Shown: positions 23,950-33,067, counted from the stretch's first letter. The stretch is DNA of 43,552 nt from a virus (IMGVR_UViG_3300032093_000257:1-43552), one strand, 5' to 3'. The notes: generated from the letters alone by a model not told the origin. A program made the numbers and translations.

Positions 23950-24440
23950 TTGTCCTCAGCCTTTTTCTTTTCATCCTTGGCACGGCTGCCAGCGGATGAG
24001 CCGTAGAAGAAGCTGATCATCGTTGCGACGATGGTGCCCAGCAGGAAGCCCAGGATCGTGTCCGCGAAGCGCATGTTCTCAGCCGGGATCTGGCCGAATG
24101 TGATGAGCGCGATGTAGCTGGCCGCGAACAAGCTCCAGAAGATCGCGAACAGGTAGATGAACCTGCGCACCAACCAGTCTTCCGACTTCATGGCCTCGCG
24201 CTGCATGTCCCGGGCGTTGGCCCGGTCCTTCGCGTCGAGCTCGGCCATGAACTCTTCGTGCTGCATCGCCCGCTCTTGCAGGAGCTTGGCGTCGTCCTTG
24301 GTCATCTCCTCTTCGGGCTTGAGCTTGACGCCGAGTTCTTTCTCGACGTAGTCAACCCCCTTCTCCAGAACGGCGTCTGCCACCTTGGGCAGGCCGTTGG
24401 AGATCAGGCCGGAGACGATAGATGCAACGATGGGGAGCAT
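23946..24440 (-). CDS. Membrane protein, holin-like candidate, 164 aa
   Basis: A weakly hydrophobic N-terminal helix (MLPIVASIVSGLISNGLPKV) is followed by a charged coiled coil (about 40-88) and then two membrane segments (about 91-115 and 124-146) with the motif ENMRFADTILGFLLGTIVAT, and a lysine-rich tail. This pattern is frequent in phage lysis regions and recalls the GTA-type three-segment holins. It is immediately upstream of, and overlaps, the endolysin gene. A holin role is therefore plausible: it would form the membrane lesion that lets the endolysin out. It could also be an inner-membrane accessory protein. No spanin lipobox was found. Confidence 0.6.
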   Translation of the reverse strand: MLPIVASIVSGLISNGLPKVADAVLEKGVDYVEKELGVKLKPEEEMTKDDAKLLQERAMQHEEFMAELDAKDRANARDMQREAMKSEDWLVRRFIYLFAIFWSLFAASYIALITFGQIPAENMRFADTILGFLLGTIVATMISFFYGSSAGSRAKDEKKKAEDK

Positions 24441-24443
24441 AGC

Positions 24444-24863
24444 TTACCTACCGCTGGTGATGGTGTCATCACCTTTGGTCACGGTAACCTTGTCACCTTC
24501 GACCGTCACGGACATCGGGTCTTTGGCGTTGCTGATGCGGTCGAGCTTCTCGATCAGGTTCTTGATGACCTCGAACTCAGGCTTCTCCTGCTTCGCAGCA
24601 GTGCCGGCCACGCCGTTGAGCATCTGGATCAAGGCCATCAGGGCGGCCGACAGCAGGCCCATGACCGCCGCGATCTTCCCTTCCTCAAGCAGCAAGCTGG
24701 CCCCGATGCCCATCGCCATGATGATGGTGATGTAGAGCAGGCCGTTCTTGCCGATCGCACGCCCGGCGACCTCACGGGCCGGGCTTGAAGATTCCAGCTT
24801 GTCGAGCTCGATCTTGGCCTGCATTTGCAGCAGGCTGATCTCGCGTTTGATGTCGGGATCCAT
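24444..24863 (-). CDS. Two-segment membrane protein, lysis region, 139 aa
   Basis: A charged helix (MDPDIKREISLLQMQAKIEL) is followed by two membrane segments (about 41-59 and 64-86) and a polar C-terminal domain with IEKLDRISNAKDP and a beta hairpin. The ATG at 24863 has AAGGAA before it; the longer frame from 24893 overlaps the previous gene and has no site. It lies next to the other membrane protein and the endolysin, so it may be a holin or an antiholin. Two candidates in tandem are consistent with a timed pair, but sequence does not tell which is which. Confidence 0.55.
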   Translation of the reverse strand: MDPDIKREISLLQMQAKIELDKLESSSPAREVAGRAIGKNGLLYITIIMAMGIGASLLLEEGKIAAVMGLLSAALMALIQMLNGVAGTAAKQEKPEFEVIKNLIEKLDRISNAKDPMSVTVEGDKVTVTKGDDTITSGR

Positions 24864-24873
24864 GTGGGTTCCT

Positions 24874-26352
24874 TTATGGTCCGCCACCGCCACCAGAGGT
24901 ATCGGTCAAGTCGAGCGTGCCGCCGTTCTGGCCTGTTACCGACGATGTGGTTCCAGTGCCGCAGACGTTGGTTGCATTCACGAGTATGGTGACCGTCTCC
25001 ACCGTGCAGGGGCTGCCTGTTAGGGTGATGATGTAGTCGCTGCCGCTCTGAGCGCCCGACTGCGAGAAGCAACTCGGGACGTTCGTGATCTCAGCGAACG
25101 TGGCATTCAATACCGTCAGAGTTCCGGTGTAGGAACTGTACCTGTCGGCTGAATTGGGGCTCAGCGTACCAACGACCGAGGCCGGGCATGTGGTAGCTGG
25201 AGATACGACGACGGCGCCTGCCGCAAGACCGGATGCCGTCGATGTGGTCAGACCGCCACCGCAGGCATTCGTGGCGCTGACCTGCAGCGCGGTGGTGCCT
25301 GCCGAGCTCGGCGTTCCGGTCACGGTGATGACGTAGCCGGTGCCGCTCTGCGAACCCGACTGGGTCAGGCCGGCGGGCAGGTTCGTCACAGACGCCGAGG
25401 TGGCGTGGGCCACCGTGATGGTGCCGTTGTAGACCGAGCCTACCGTGGCCGTGGCGGGGCTGATGTCGCCTGTCACAGGCGTCGGGCAGAAGACCGGTGC
25501 GCTGACCACCAAGGCGCCGATAGAGGCCCCTGTGATGGACGATGAGGTAAGCCCGCCGCCGCAAGCGTTGGTGGCATCCACCAACAGCGATGTGGTGGTC
25601 GCTGCAGTGGGTGTCCCGGTCACGGTGATGACGTAGTTGCTGCCGCTGGCTGCCCCGGATTGGGTCAGGCCGGCTGGCAGGTTCGTGATCGTCGCCGTGG
25701 TGGCGTTGGTGATCGTGACGGTTCCGGTGTAGCTCTCGCCCGAGATGCCCGTCAGCGGGCTCAGCGTGCCCGCAGAAGGCGTCGTGCAGGACTGGCTGAC
25801 CACCAAGGTGCCGCCCGGCTGCCCGGTCACGGAGGAGGTCGTGCTGCCGCTGCCACAGGCGTTGTTGGCGTCCACCAGCAGCGCCGTGGATGCAGCGGTC
25901 GTGGGGGTGCCGGTGACGGTGATGACGTAGTTCGCGCCGCTGGCCGCGCCGGATTGGCTCAAGCCCGCCGGCAGATTCGTGATCATCGCGGCAGTCGCGT
26001 TGCCTACGACCAGCGTGCCCGAGTAGCTTGCTCCGGTTGATCCGATCAGCGGGGTCAGCGTCCCTACTGAAGGCGTCGTGCAGGTCGGCGCGCCCACCGT
26101 GCCAGAACCGGCACCGCCGGTTTTGGTTGTGGTGGTCAGACCGCCCCCGCACGCATTGGTGGCGCTGACTTGAATGTTGTAGGACTCACCTTGCACGGTT
26201 GGCGTGCCTTGCAAAGTGATGATCAAGTCATTGCCACTAACCGTTGTTGACGCCACCGTCACACCAGTCGGTAACCCAGTTACCGTAGCATACGTTGCGT
26301 TTGTTACGGTAATGGTACCTGTTACTGGTACGTTGACGGTGAAGTCAGACAT
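24874..26352 (-). CDS. Ig-like repeat virion protein (adhesin), 492 aa
   Basis: The protein consists of five tandem beta-sandwich repeats of about 90 residues, each with a core such as NLPAGLTQSGAASGSNYVIT followed by VTGTP and a NACGGGL turn. The last repeat is degenerate (VPSCFSQSG, NVCGTGT). The repeats resemble putative-Ig/cadherin-like domains found on phage surfaces, where they bind glycans or the host envelope. Its first repeat is close to the first repeat of the neighbour upstream (MPTFTAGTPYTGT against MSDFTVNVPVTGT), so the two genes arose by duplication. GAGGTAACCG precedes the ATG. It has no signal peptide, as expected for a virion protein. Confidence 0.7.
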   Translation of the reverse strand: MSDFTVNVPVTGTITVTNATYATVTGLPTGVTVASTTVSGNDLIITLQGTPTVQGESYNIQVSATNACGGGLTTTTKTGGAGSGTVGAPTCTTPSVGTLTPLIGSTGASYSGTLVVGNATAAMITNLPAGLSQSGAASGANYVITVTGTPTTAASTALLVDANNACGSGSTTSSVTGQPGGTLVVSQSCTTPSAGTLSPLTGISGESYTGTVTITNATTATITNLPAGLTQSGAASGSNYVITVTGTPTAATTTSLLVDATNACGGGLTSSSITGASIGALVVSAPVFCPTPVTGDISPATATVGSVYNGTITVAHATSASVTNLPAGLTQSGSQSGTGYVITVTGTPSSAGTTALQVSATNACGGGLTTSTASGLAAGAVVVSPATTCPASVVGTLSPNSADRYSSYTGTLTVLNATFAEITNVPSCFSQSGAQSGSDYIITLTGSPCTVETVTILVNATNVCGTGTTSSVTGQNGGTLDLTDTSGGGGGP

Positions 26353-26371
26353 CGGTTACCTCAGTTACTGA

Positions 26372-28720
26372 TTATGGGCACTCGGTGCTCACGAGCGGGT
26401 CGTACTCATACTCGTAGATCTCGGTCATCGCTGCATTGGTGATAGCAATAGTGTTGTTATTGCAGGTATCACTGATTGCAGACACACCGAACGCAGTACG
26501 AATCTGCTTCGCTGCATTCGGGTTGTTAGATACGCGAGCCATACCGAACGCAGTGCCGATAGTCGTGGTATCCCCCGGCGTATACGGCAGGGTTTCAGTT
26601 ACCGGCGTGCCGCAGCAATCCAGGCCGTCCCAAGGGATGCCAGCCGAAGCGGGAGCGATCACGAGGTTGCCAGCACCTTGACCGGTCGCCGAGGTAGGCG
26701 TGCCGGTAGCGCAGGCGTTCGTGGCGTCCACCAGCAGAGCCGTGGTCCCGGCCGAGGTCGGGGTGCCGCTGATGGTGATCACGTAGTTGCTGCCGCTCAC
26801 CGCGCCCGATTGGGTCAGGCCAGCAGGCAGGTTCGTGATCGTCGCGGTGGTCGCGTCGGTGACCGTCACGGTAGCGCCAAACGCGGTGCCAACGGTGCCG
26901 CTGTTGAAGCTGATCGTTCCGGTAGACGGTGTCGGGCAAGCGCCAGGGGCGGCTGCGTCGATCACGAGTGAACCGCCGCTTTGGCCCGTCACGGACGTGG
27001 TGTTCAGGCCGCCGCCGCAAGCGTTGGTGGCATCGACCAGCAGAGCCGTGGTGCCTTGAGCGGTGGGGGTGCCGGTCACCGTGATGATGTAGGCGCCGCC
27101 GCTCGGAGCACCGGACTGGCTCAGGCCAGCCGGCAGGTTCGTGATGGTCGCAGTCGTCGCGTTCAGGACGGTCAGGGTGCCGCTGTAGGCGGAACCGACC
27201 GTGCCGGTCAGCGTGGTCAGCGTGCCAACCGACGGGGTCGGGCACTCGGTCGAAGCGCCGGAGACAACCAGCGTGCCGCCGTTGGCGCCCGTGACGAACG
27301 CCGCAGTGCCAGTGCCGCAGGTGTTATCTGCGTTGACCAGCAGCGCGGTGCTGCTGTTGGCTACCGGGGTGCCCGTGACGGTGATGACCCAGTTGGCGCC
27401 GCTTGCAGCACCAGACTGGTTCAACCCGGCCGGCAGGTTGGTGATCGTCCCGCCCGTAGCGTTGGTGATCGTCAGCGTGCCGTTGTAGGGCGTGTTGGCC
27501 GTGGCGGTCAACGGGCTCAACTGACCGACGGAAGGCGTGGCGCAAGCCGGGGTTGCAGTGAACACCAGCGGGCCGCCGCTTTGGCCGGTGACCGACGAAG
27601 TCGCCAGACCGCCACCGCAAGCGTTCGTGGCGTCCACCAGCAGCGTGGTGCTGCTGTCGGCAGCCACGGTGCCCGTCACGGTGATGACGTAGTTCGCACC
27701 ACTCGCCGCACCAGACTGGGTCAGACCAGCCGGCAGGTTCGTGATGGTCGCCGTGGTGGCGTTGGTGATCGTCAGCGTACCGGTGTAGGCCGAGCCCGTG
27801 GTACCCGTTGCGGGGGTGATAGTGCTCACTGAAGGTACCGGGCAAGTACCGGCAGCGGCCACTGTGACCGTACCTGCACTAGCGCCGCTGACCGTCGAAG
27901 TAGCGAGACCACCACCGCAGGCGTTTTCAGCGCTGACAGTGATCGGGTAAGACCCCGCCGTTGTAGTCGTTCCGGACAAGTTGATGGTGACCGGGTTGCT
28001 GCCGCTGGTAGTGAAGGTAACACCAGGAGGCAAACCGTTCACTGCAGACACGGAAGTCGCGTTGCTCACAACGATGGTCGCCGAGTAGGCCGCACCTTCG
28101 CTGTTGGAGGTAACACTGACCGTTCCAACCGACGGTGCAGGGCAAGTACCGGCTGCGGCCACCGTAACCGTGCCGGCGCTGGCGCCGCTGACCGTAGAGG
28201 TCGTCAAGCCACCGCCGCAGGCGTTTTCAGCGCTGACCGTGATGGGGTAAGAACCCGCCGCCGAGGTGGTGCCCGACAGGTTGATGGTGACCGGGTTGCT
28301 GCCGCTGGTCGTGTAGGTCACGCCCGTCGGCAGTCCGCTGACCGCAGTCACGGAAGTGGCGTTGCTCACCACGATGGTCGCGGAGTAAGCCGCGCCTTCA
28401 GCATTCGATGTCAAGCTCACCGTGCCAACCGAAGGAGACGTGCATGTGCCTGCGCCCCCGCCGACTGTTCCGGTCCCTGCGTTCCCAGTGTTGCTGGAAG
28501 TGGTCAAGCCACCACCGCATGCGTTGGTTGCAGCGACCTGAATGTTGAACGCCTCACCCGCGATAGTCGGTGTGCCGCCCAGATTGATGATCAGGTCGGT
28601 GCCGCTGGGCGTAGTGGAGGTGACCGTAACGCCCGTAGGCAGTCCGGTCACCGTCGCAGACGTTGCGTTGTTGACAGTGATGGTCCCCGTGTACGGGGTA
28701 CCAGCGGTGAAAGTTGGCAT
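26372..28720 (-). CDS. Ig-like repeat virion protein (adhesin), 782 aa
   Basis: Seven tandem beta-sandwich repeats of about 90 residues cover residues 1 to about 690. The first three carry the (L)P-x-GVT(V/Y/F) core, the others the NLPAGL-x-QSGA core, each with a conserved NACGGGL turn. The C-terminal 90 residues are different (GIPWDGLDCCGTPVTET, AFGMARVSNNPNA) and may be the attachment domain. AAGGAG stands 6 bases before the ATG. The repeats are also similar at DNA level, which favours copy-number change by recombination. Role: surface display on head or tail, probably reversible binding to host or mucus glycans; this is knowledge of Ig-like phage proteins, not shown here. Confidence 0.7.
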   Translation of the reverse strand: MPTFTAGTPYTGTITVNNATSATVTGLPTGVTVTSTTPSGTDLIINLGGTPTIAGEAFNIQVAATNACGGGLTTSSNTGNAGTGTVGGGAGTCTSPSVGTVSLTSNAEGAAYSATIVVSNATSVTAVSGLPTGVTYTTSGSNPVTINLSGTTSAAGSYPITVSAENACGGGLTTSTVSGASAGTVTVAAAGTCPAPSVGTVSVTSNSEGAAYSATIVVSNATSVSAVNGLPPGVTFTTSGSNPVTINLSGTTTTAGSYPITVSAENACGGGLATSTVSGASAGTVTVAAAGTCPVPSVSTITPATGTTGSAYTGTLTITNATTATITNLPAGLTQSGAASGANYVITVTGTVAADSSTTLLVDATNACGGGLATSSVTGQSGGPLVFTATPACATPSVGQLSPLTATANTPYNGTLTITNATGGTITNLPAGLNQSGAASGANWVITVTGTPVANSSTALLVNADNTCGTGTAAFVTGANGGTLVVSGASTECPTPSVGTLTTLTGTVGSAYSGTLTVLNATTATITNLPAGLSQSGAPSGGAYIITVTGTPTAQGTTALLVDATNACGGGLNTTSVTGQSGGSLVIDAAAPGACPTPSTGTISFNSGTVGTAFGATVTVTDATTATITNLPAGLTQSGAVSGSNYVITISGTPTSAGTTALLVDATNACATGTPTSATGQGAGNLVIAPASAGIPWDGLDCCGTPVTETLPYTPGDTTTIGTAFGMARVSNNPNAAKQIRTAFGVSAISDTCNNNTIAITNAAMTEIYEYEYDPLVSTECP

Positions 28721-28738
28721 CGTGTGCTCCTTGAGCGA

Positions 28739-28993
28739 TCAGGGTGTAGCCGGGTTGACGGCAGGCGTCGGACAGGGACTTGCAGCCCCATCAACCGCTT
28801 GGTTGATGACGGGCGTTGGGCAAGGGTTGGATGGGCCGGGCTTGCAGTACAAGTTGGCCATTGAGATGCAGCCGGATGCGACTCCAGCCAGCCCTCGAAC
28901 CGACGCTGCGCCGAGGCTCAGGCACGCCGTAGAGACGCCGAGCTCGGTCGCAACGTCCGTCAGGGAAATGCACCCTGAGCATGGAGTCGTCAT
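28739..28993 (-). CDS. Small Cys/Pro-rich structural protein, 84 aa
   Basis: Residues 1-50 (CISLTDVATELGVSTACLSL, then GLAGVASGCISMANLYCK) match a short module that recurs in phage structural proteins, usually ISL-x-D-(I/V)-x-x-E-x-G followed by SG-x-ISM-x-(D/N)LY. The last 30 residues hold two CPTP motifs in a Pro-rich tail. AAGGAGAGACGCAAC precedes the ATG and overlaps the stop of the preceding gene. It lies between adhesin genes and may link or anchor a fibre. The cysteines, five in the module itself, are not part of the usual module. Confidence 0.55.
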   Translation of the reverse strand: MTTPCSGCISLTDVATELGVSTACLSLGAASVRGLAGVASGCISMANLYCKPGPSNPCPTPVINQAVDGAASPCPTPAVNPATP

Positions 28994-29006
28994 GTTGCGT
29001 CTCTCC

Positions 29007-29594
29007 TTAGACCGTGCAGAAAGCGGAGATGTCGTTCGCCGAGGTGATGTGGCCGTTAGGCTCGATCTTAGCTACCCGGGTGCCTGCGTTCAAGAACACG
29101 AGGTTACCAGCAGCGTCGCAAGCGATCTCCCAGTTGCCGCATTTGAGCATAGGTGCAGAGACGACCCCCAGAGGATCAGCCGCTGTGCCGGTGCCTTGCA
29201 GCGTGTCATCGGTGACGACCGGGTCTTCCCAAGCGGTGGAGCCGTCGGGCTGCAGCGTCAGTTGCTGGCCCGGAGTTCCAGCCGCTGCAGGGCAGCGCAG
29301 AACGCAGTCACCACCTTCAATCGGGGCGCCAGTGGAATCCACCGGAGCAGCGCCCTTGATGGCGGCATCGACATAGGCCGGCGTGGCTGCATCGACATCG
29401 TTGGTGGGGTTCGGGTAATCGGCGGCAGTAGCCAAAGCAACCGCACCCTTCACAGACGTGTCGGCGGTGGGCACGTTGATCACGTAGGGGGTAGCTTCAC
29501 TCCCATCGCCCGTGATGGTGACGTTGGTCCCTGGGGTCACGTTCCCTACATCAGCCAGCTTGGCGTCAAGGGTTGCGCAGCTTACATATGCCAT
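29007..29594 (-). CDS. Structural protein with GTxxTVTGDGT module, 195 aa
   Basis: This 195-residue protein starts with CATLDAKLADVGNVTPGTNV and TITGDGSEATPYVINV, a beta module that recurs in three neighbouring proteins. The centre has the fibre-like pattern SVKGAVALATAADYPNPTND, and the end is beta-rich with cysteines (CVLRCPAAAG, CGNWEIACD). The pattern AVALAT-A-DYPNPTN-D-DA-TPAYV is frequent in tail-fibre and collar proteins. AAGGAATCGAC precedes the ATG. A minor tail fibre or a fibre-assembly partner is likely; there is no known catalytic motif. Confidence 0.6.
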   Translation of the reverse strand: MAYVSCATLDAKLADVGNVTPGTNVTITGDGSEATPYVINVPTADTSVKGAVALATAADYPNPTNDVDAATPAYVDAAIKGAAPVDSTGAPIEGGDCVLRCPAAAGTPGQQLTLQPDGSTAWEDPVVTDDTLQGTGTAADPLGVVSAPMLKCGNWEIACDAAGNLVFLNAGTRVAKIEPNGHITSANDISAFCTV

Positions 29595-29619
29595 GTCGAT
29601 TCCTTACAGTTGCACGTTG

Positions 29620-29643
29620 AAAACGCACAGCCTCACGGCTGCA
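29620..29643 (-). terminator. Weak intrinsic terminator candidate
   Basis: In the gap after the holin-like gene the minus strand forms CAGCC-GTGA-GGCTG (29628-29641), followed by TGCGTTTT. The stem is short and the T-tract has only four bases, so termination would be partial at best. Confidence 0.3.
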
Positions 29644-29647
29644 CAAC

Positions 29648-29893
29648 TTACTCTCGATTCTGTTCGATTTCCGGTTGGAAAGGAAGCGCCACCATCCGGG
29701 CTTCGTGTTCGCGCTGAGCCCTACGGTCGTCGCGGGCGCGGAAGTACAGGTTGGCGGCGAAGGTGGCGAGTGCGATCACCAAGCCTGCGATGGCTACCCA
29801 CTCAGACAACGTCATGCCGGCCACGAAGGTGGCTAGGCTGCTGGCGTAGCTGGCTTTGCCGGCCACCGCTGCGGATGCGCTGGGTTCGCTCAT
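29648..29893 (-). CDS. Putative holin, class II/III type, 81 aa
   Basis: This 81-residue protein has a small N-terminal hydrophobic stretch (about 18-28) and a clear membrane segment (about 32-51, WVAIAGLVIALATFAANLYF), followed at once by the charged cluster RARDDRRAQREHEARM. The sequence TLSEWVAIAGLVIALATF-x-x-N-x-YF resembles small holins of the HP1/lambda-S-like groups. Holins form lesions in the inner membrane that let the endolysin reach the wall. The ATG overlaps the preceding stop (TAATG). It lies 6 kb from the endolysin, inside the adhesin block, which is unusual. A structural membrane protein remains possible. Confidence 0.65.
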   Translation of the reverse strand: MSEPSASAAVAGKASYASSLATFVAGMTLSEWVAIAGLVIALATFAANLYFRARDDRRAQREHEARMVALPFQPEIEQNRE

Positions 29894-31029
29894 TACTTGA
29901 CCTGCATGATGAACAGTTCGTTGACGCGGGGGTCGGATGCGGTCGTAGCACTTTGCCCGGATTCAAGCGCAATGCTCAATGTGTCACCGATGACGCATTG
30001 CACAAACGCTTCACCGCACAACGGCACGGTCACATTGCCGCCTGTGGAACGGGTCTGTGAGATGTCGAACAACGCGCCGTTCTTCAGGAAGTTGAGCTGA
30101 ACATACTGGTTTGCGCTCCAGTTTGCAGACGCCAGCAACAGCGCCGATATGCGATACCAGCCAGCCACGGGGACAGTGAATCGGCCTGTGGTCAGATTGA
30201 ACGCCCCGGGCACTGACTGAGCCAGAATCGAGTGGTAGTTGGTTACCTCTGTTGGCGTGGAGTTGAAGGTCTTCGAGGCGTACTTGGCGTGCAACAAGAC
30301 CGGCGAATCATACCCGCTTACGCACACGACAACGGCGCTGGTTCCGGCCGCCGCGATGAGTGCTTGAAGCTGCGCGATGCGGGTCGGATTGGTGACCAGA
30401 GCATCGTCTTCGTAGTAGGCGGTCTGTCCGTTGAGCACCACTTCACGAACGATGAACGGAGCGCCGGTAGAACCGATGTCCACGAAAGCAGGGCCGAAAA
30501 TAAACGCCTGCGAGCCGGTGCCGCCAATCGCCAGCGAGTTGCTGGAGTAATCAACGGTAGGGTCGGCGCTATTGTAGAAATCAACAAACAGCGTGTTGCT
30601 GCCGTCGATGCGGACCTCTACTGAATTGAGCTGCGGCCACTGCGTCTGAAACAGCGGCAACACCTTGGACACCAACTCGGCCTGCAGCGTAGCCGGGGCA
30701 ACCCAATTTGTGCCGTTATGCACAGTGATGGGCGCAAAAGTCCCGACCACGCCCGGAGGACTGGAGTTGATGACATTCAGGAACTGTCCGTTGTTGAACT
30801 GTCCCTGCACCCAAGCGTACTGCAGTGAATCGTACCGGGTAATTGTGCTGTCAGTGAACTGATAGCAGACATCCGATTTCAGCCGGTCGGCATTGACTTC
30901 CACAGAATACGGAGACGATGCGGTGCCATCGCCAGAAACTGTGGTGGTGGCTCCATCAACGAGTTGCGCGTTGAGCTCTTCGTCGCCAAACCGATTGGTC
31001 GAAAGAAACGGACTTTGGTTTGTCGCCAC
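29893..31029 (-). CDS. Adhesin with C1q-like C-terminus, 378 aa
   Basis: This 378-residue protein has three parts. The start (about 22-48) has the VDGATTTVSGDGTASSPYSV module. The middle carries the module shared with the 33068-34807 gene (SKVLPLFQTQWPQLNSVEVR, then VLNGQTAYYEDDALV and TRIAQLQALIAAAG). The last 130 residues form a jelly-roll like C1q/TNF domains (GRFTVPVAGWYRISALLLAS, ...VNELFIMQV). Such ends trimerise and are typical for receptor-binding fibres. The GTG start at 31029 follows GAGGAGCTGTAATC. The intact Q codon (CAA) in TRIAQLQALI is the one that is TAA in the related gene. Confidence 0.65.
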   Translation of the reverse strand: MATNQSPFLSTNRFGDEELNAQLVDGATTTVSGDGTASSPYSVEVNADRLKSDVCYQFTDSTITRYDSLQYAWVQGQFNNGQFLNVINSSPPGVVGTFAPITVHNGTNWVAPATLQAELVSKVLPLFQTQWPQLNSVEVRIDGSNTLFVDFYNSADPTVDYSSNSLAIGGTGSQAFIFGPAFVDIGSTGAPFIVREVVLNGQTAYYEDDALVTNPTRIAQLQALIAAAGTSAVVVCVSGYDSPVLLHAKYASKTFNSTPTEVTNYHSILAQSVPGAFNLTTGRFTVPVAGWYRISALLLASANWSANQYVQLNFLKNGALFDISQTRSTGGNVTVPLCGEAFVQCVIGDTLSIALESGQSATTASDPRVNELFIMQVK

Positions 31030-31065
31030 GATTACAGCTCCTCGACGCTAAACATGTTGTGTCTC

Positions 31066-31725
31066 TTACATCAAAGAGATTGTGAATTCGTTAAAAAATA
31101 CATTAGTGCTGACAGGGTTAGCTTTAGCACTCTGTATTTGGAATTTGATTTTAGCTCCTGCAGCTAGATAAACTTCCGTATATCCAGCCACGCGAATGTT
31201 TGTGGAGACGTTACCTTCTACGCGCTCTGCTGATGCATAGTTCAAAGCGCCGTTAACCATAAACATCAACTGCAAATAATCTCCTGCGGCCCAGGTACCG
31301 CCGAGAATCATTTGCGCGCTAATCTGATAGTAACCAGCGATAGGAACTGTGAACTCACCTGTTGCAGCATTCCACGCAGTCGGATGCGTGTTATGAATTG
31401 CTGTAGCCCAGTTGATTACATCTGTCGCTACGTTAGCCGCAGGGGTAAAACCACCGTTTGATCGAGCGCGCCACCTAACCGTAGTCGGGACATACGTGGT
31501 GTACAACCCCGTAGAGGTATTGTACACCCACAACGATCCATCGGTGCCGACGTAGATGTTGTCGTCACTTTGTCTGAGCGTAGGATCGTTTGTTGCCGGA
31601 GGATTGTTCAGATCAAAGATTGTAGCCGTAGCGGGATTGGTCGTATTGATATAGACCGTCTCCCCGCTAGGCGGCGGGCCAATCTCATCACCGTATCGGG
31701 TGATCGAAACGGTTGGGATCGGCAC
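31066..31725 (-). CDS. Adhesin with C1q-like C-terminus, 219 aa
   Basis: This 219-residue protein has an N-terminal module (ETVYINTTNPATATIFDLNN..., SLWVYNTSTGLYTTY, about 22-78) that is paralogous to the centre of the preceding gene product. It ends in a jelly-roll domain with TGEFTVPIAGYYQISAQMIL and a C-terminal NVFFNEFTISL strand. It looks like a short receptor-binding or fibre-tip protein. The GTG start at 31725 lies one base after the upstream stop, with AGGAG 7 bases before it. The AT-richer composition and different codon use compared with the head genes suggest exchange of adhesin modules between phages. Confidence 0.65.
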   Translation of the reverse strand: MPIPTVSITRYGDEIGPPPSGETVYINTTNPATATIFDLNNPPATNDPTLRQSDDNIYVGTDGSLWVYNTSTGLYTTYVPTTVRWRARSNGGFTPAANVATDVINWATAIHNTHPTAWNAATGEFTVPIAGYYQISAQMILGGTWAAGDYLQLMFMVNGALNYASAERVEGNVSTNIRVAGYTEVYLAAGAKIKFQIQSAKANPVSTNVFFNEFTISLM

Positions 31726-31726
31726 C

Positions 31727-33067
31727 TCAGAGCTCCTGGAATTGCATCATGTTGATGCTGGTGTTACCACTCAACGGATTTCCCGTAGCCGTCGTAGTTC
31801 CAGCAAACAGTGTGAATTGTTCGCCGGCCGTTAGGTACGCAATGTACGAGTTAGACGGCACCATCAACTGACCTGTGTAGGCAGTCGGGATTCGCACGTT
31901 ACTGGACATCACCGTTGTACCGCCCTTCCGAATTTGGAAGTAGGCGTTGGTGTTTGCTGCCCAGACGCTGGTCGCGCCATACTGAACAGAAGCACTGATA
32001 CGGTAGTATCCAGACTTGTTGACCGTGTAGGTACCGGTAGTGCCGTTCCAAGCACCGCCTGTAGTATCCAAGTCAGTTGACCAGCCAGTTACGGTGGCGC
32101 CACCGCCAGCAGGGATGACCTGTGTTGAAGCTGTTCTTACGTTAAGCAGCTTCTTGACAGACGATGGGTATGCGTAGGTGGTGTAGGTGTTCGTTGACGA
32201 ATTCCAAACCCACGATGTCCCGTCGCTGGCAATATACAGATTGCTGTCGTTTTGCTTCAGCGTGTTGTCGTTTGTCGTCGGCGGATTGTTCAGATCGAAG
32301 ATCGTAGCAGTCGTCGGTGACGTTGAGTTCACGTATACGATGTTGCTGAACGACGGATCTGGCTCTTCGCTGATGACGTAGGGATCACCAACCGTACCAG
32401 AACCCGTGACATCGATGCCCGTGCCGGCGATGATCTTCGTCTCACTGCCGTCAATCGTGGTCACTGCAGCCGGGTCGGTGCAGACGTTGTAGATGTAGGT
32501 GATGTCGATGCGATCACCGGCCAACAACGCAGTGTTGTTGTTCGCCGTGGGGACGTAGGTCGCCGTGGTGCCCGCCACCGTGGCAGCAGCATCGTTGAGC
32601 GATGCGCCGTTGCGGCTGAAGCGGATATCACCGCTGGGGGCACGCGACAAGGTGAAGCTCGTCTGGCCTGCCGTCGCCGTGAACGTCTCGGTGTCCATGA
32701 ACGCTTGGCAGGTGACACTCGACCCGCCAGCCTTGATGGCATCGCCGTTGGAGTCAACGATCCAGGTGTCCCCAGCGGCGTCCTTGAACGTGCTGTTCAG
32801 GTTCGTGGTGTTCCCGGTAGCCGTCGGGGTGGGTTGCACCGTCGTCAGCACATCCAGCGAGTCAGCCGCGCTGCCCGCCAGGATGGCATCACCGTTCGAG
32901 TCAACGATCCAGGTATCGCCGTTGGCGTCCTTGAAGGTGCTGTTCAGGTTGGTCGTGTTGCCGGTGGCTGTTGGGGTGGGCTGCACCGTCGTCAGCACGT
33001 TCAGCGGCTCGGCGGCGCAGTCAGGGCAGCAGACCACGTTGGAGGCCGTGGCGGCCGCGATCAGGGC
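31727..33067 (-). pseudogene. Downstream part of split adhesin gene after in-frame TAA
   Basis: This segment continues, in the same frame, the gene that ends at the TAA at 33068-33070. The codons straight after the stop read ALIAAATASNVVCC, which match IQALIAAATAADVSCC of the earlier repeat. The first initiation codon is GTG at 33037, giving 436 residues, but no Shine-Dalgarno stands before it. The visible parts are: two tandem 49-residue repeats (LNVLTTVQPTPTATG...), a T-rich beta region, the GTGIDVTGSGTVGDPYVIS module, a module shared with the next gene (VYVNSTSPTTATIFDLNN), and a C-terminal jelly-roll (TYTVNKSGYYRISASVQYG). It would be the receptor-binding part of a 1026-residue fibre if the TAA is an error or is read through. 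Confidence 0.7.
32725..33004 (-). repeat. Tandem 147-base repeat in adhesin
   Basis: Two direct copies of a 49-codon unit (starting LNVLTTVQPTPTATG and LDVLTTVQPTPTATG) lie end to end. The protein copies differ at only a few places up to the GDAI-x-AG end. The DNA is also nearly the same, so the duplication is recent. Confidence 0.85.

Noticed and set aside
26981-27832. Plus-strand ORFs across the Ig-like repeats
   Set aside because: They are antisense to a clear repeat protein with good start site; their repeat structure is only a mirror of the true one.
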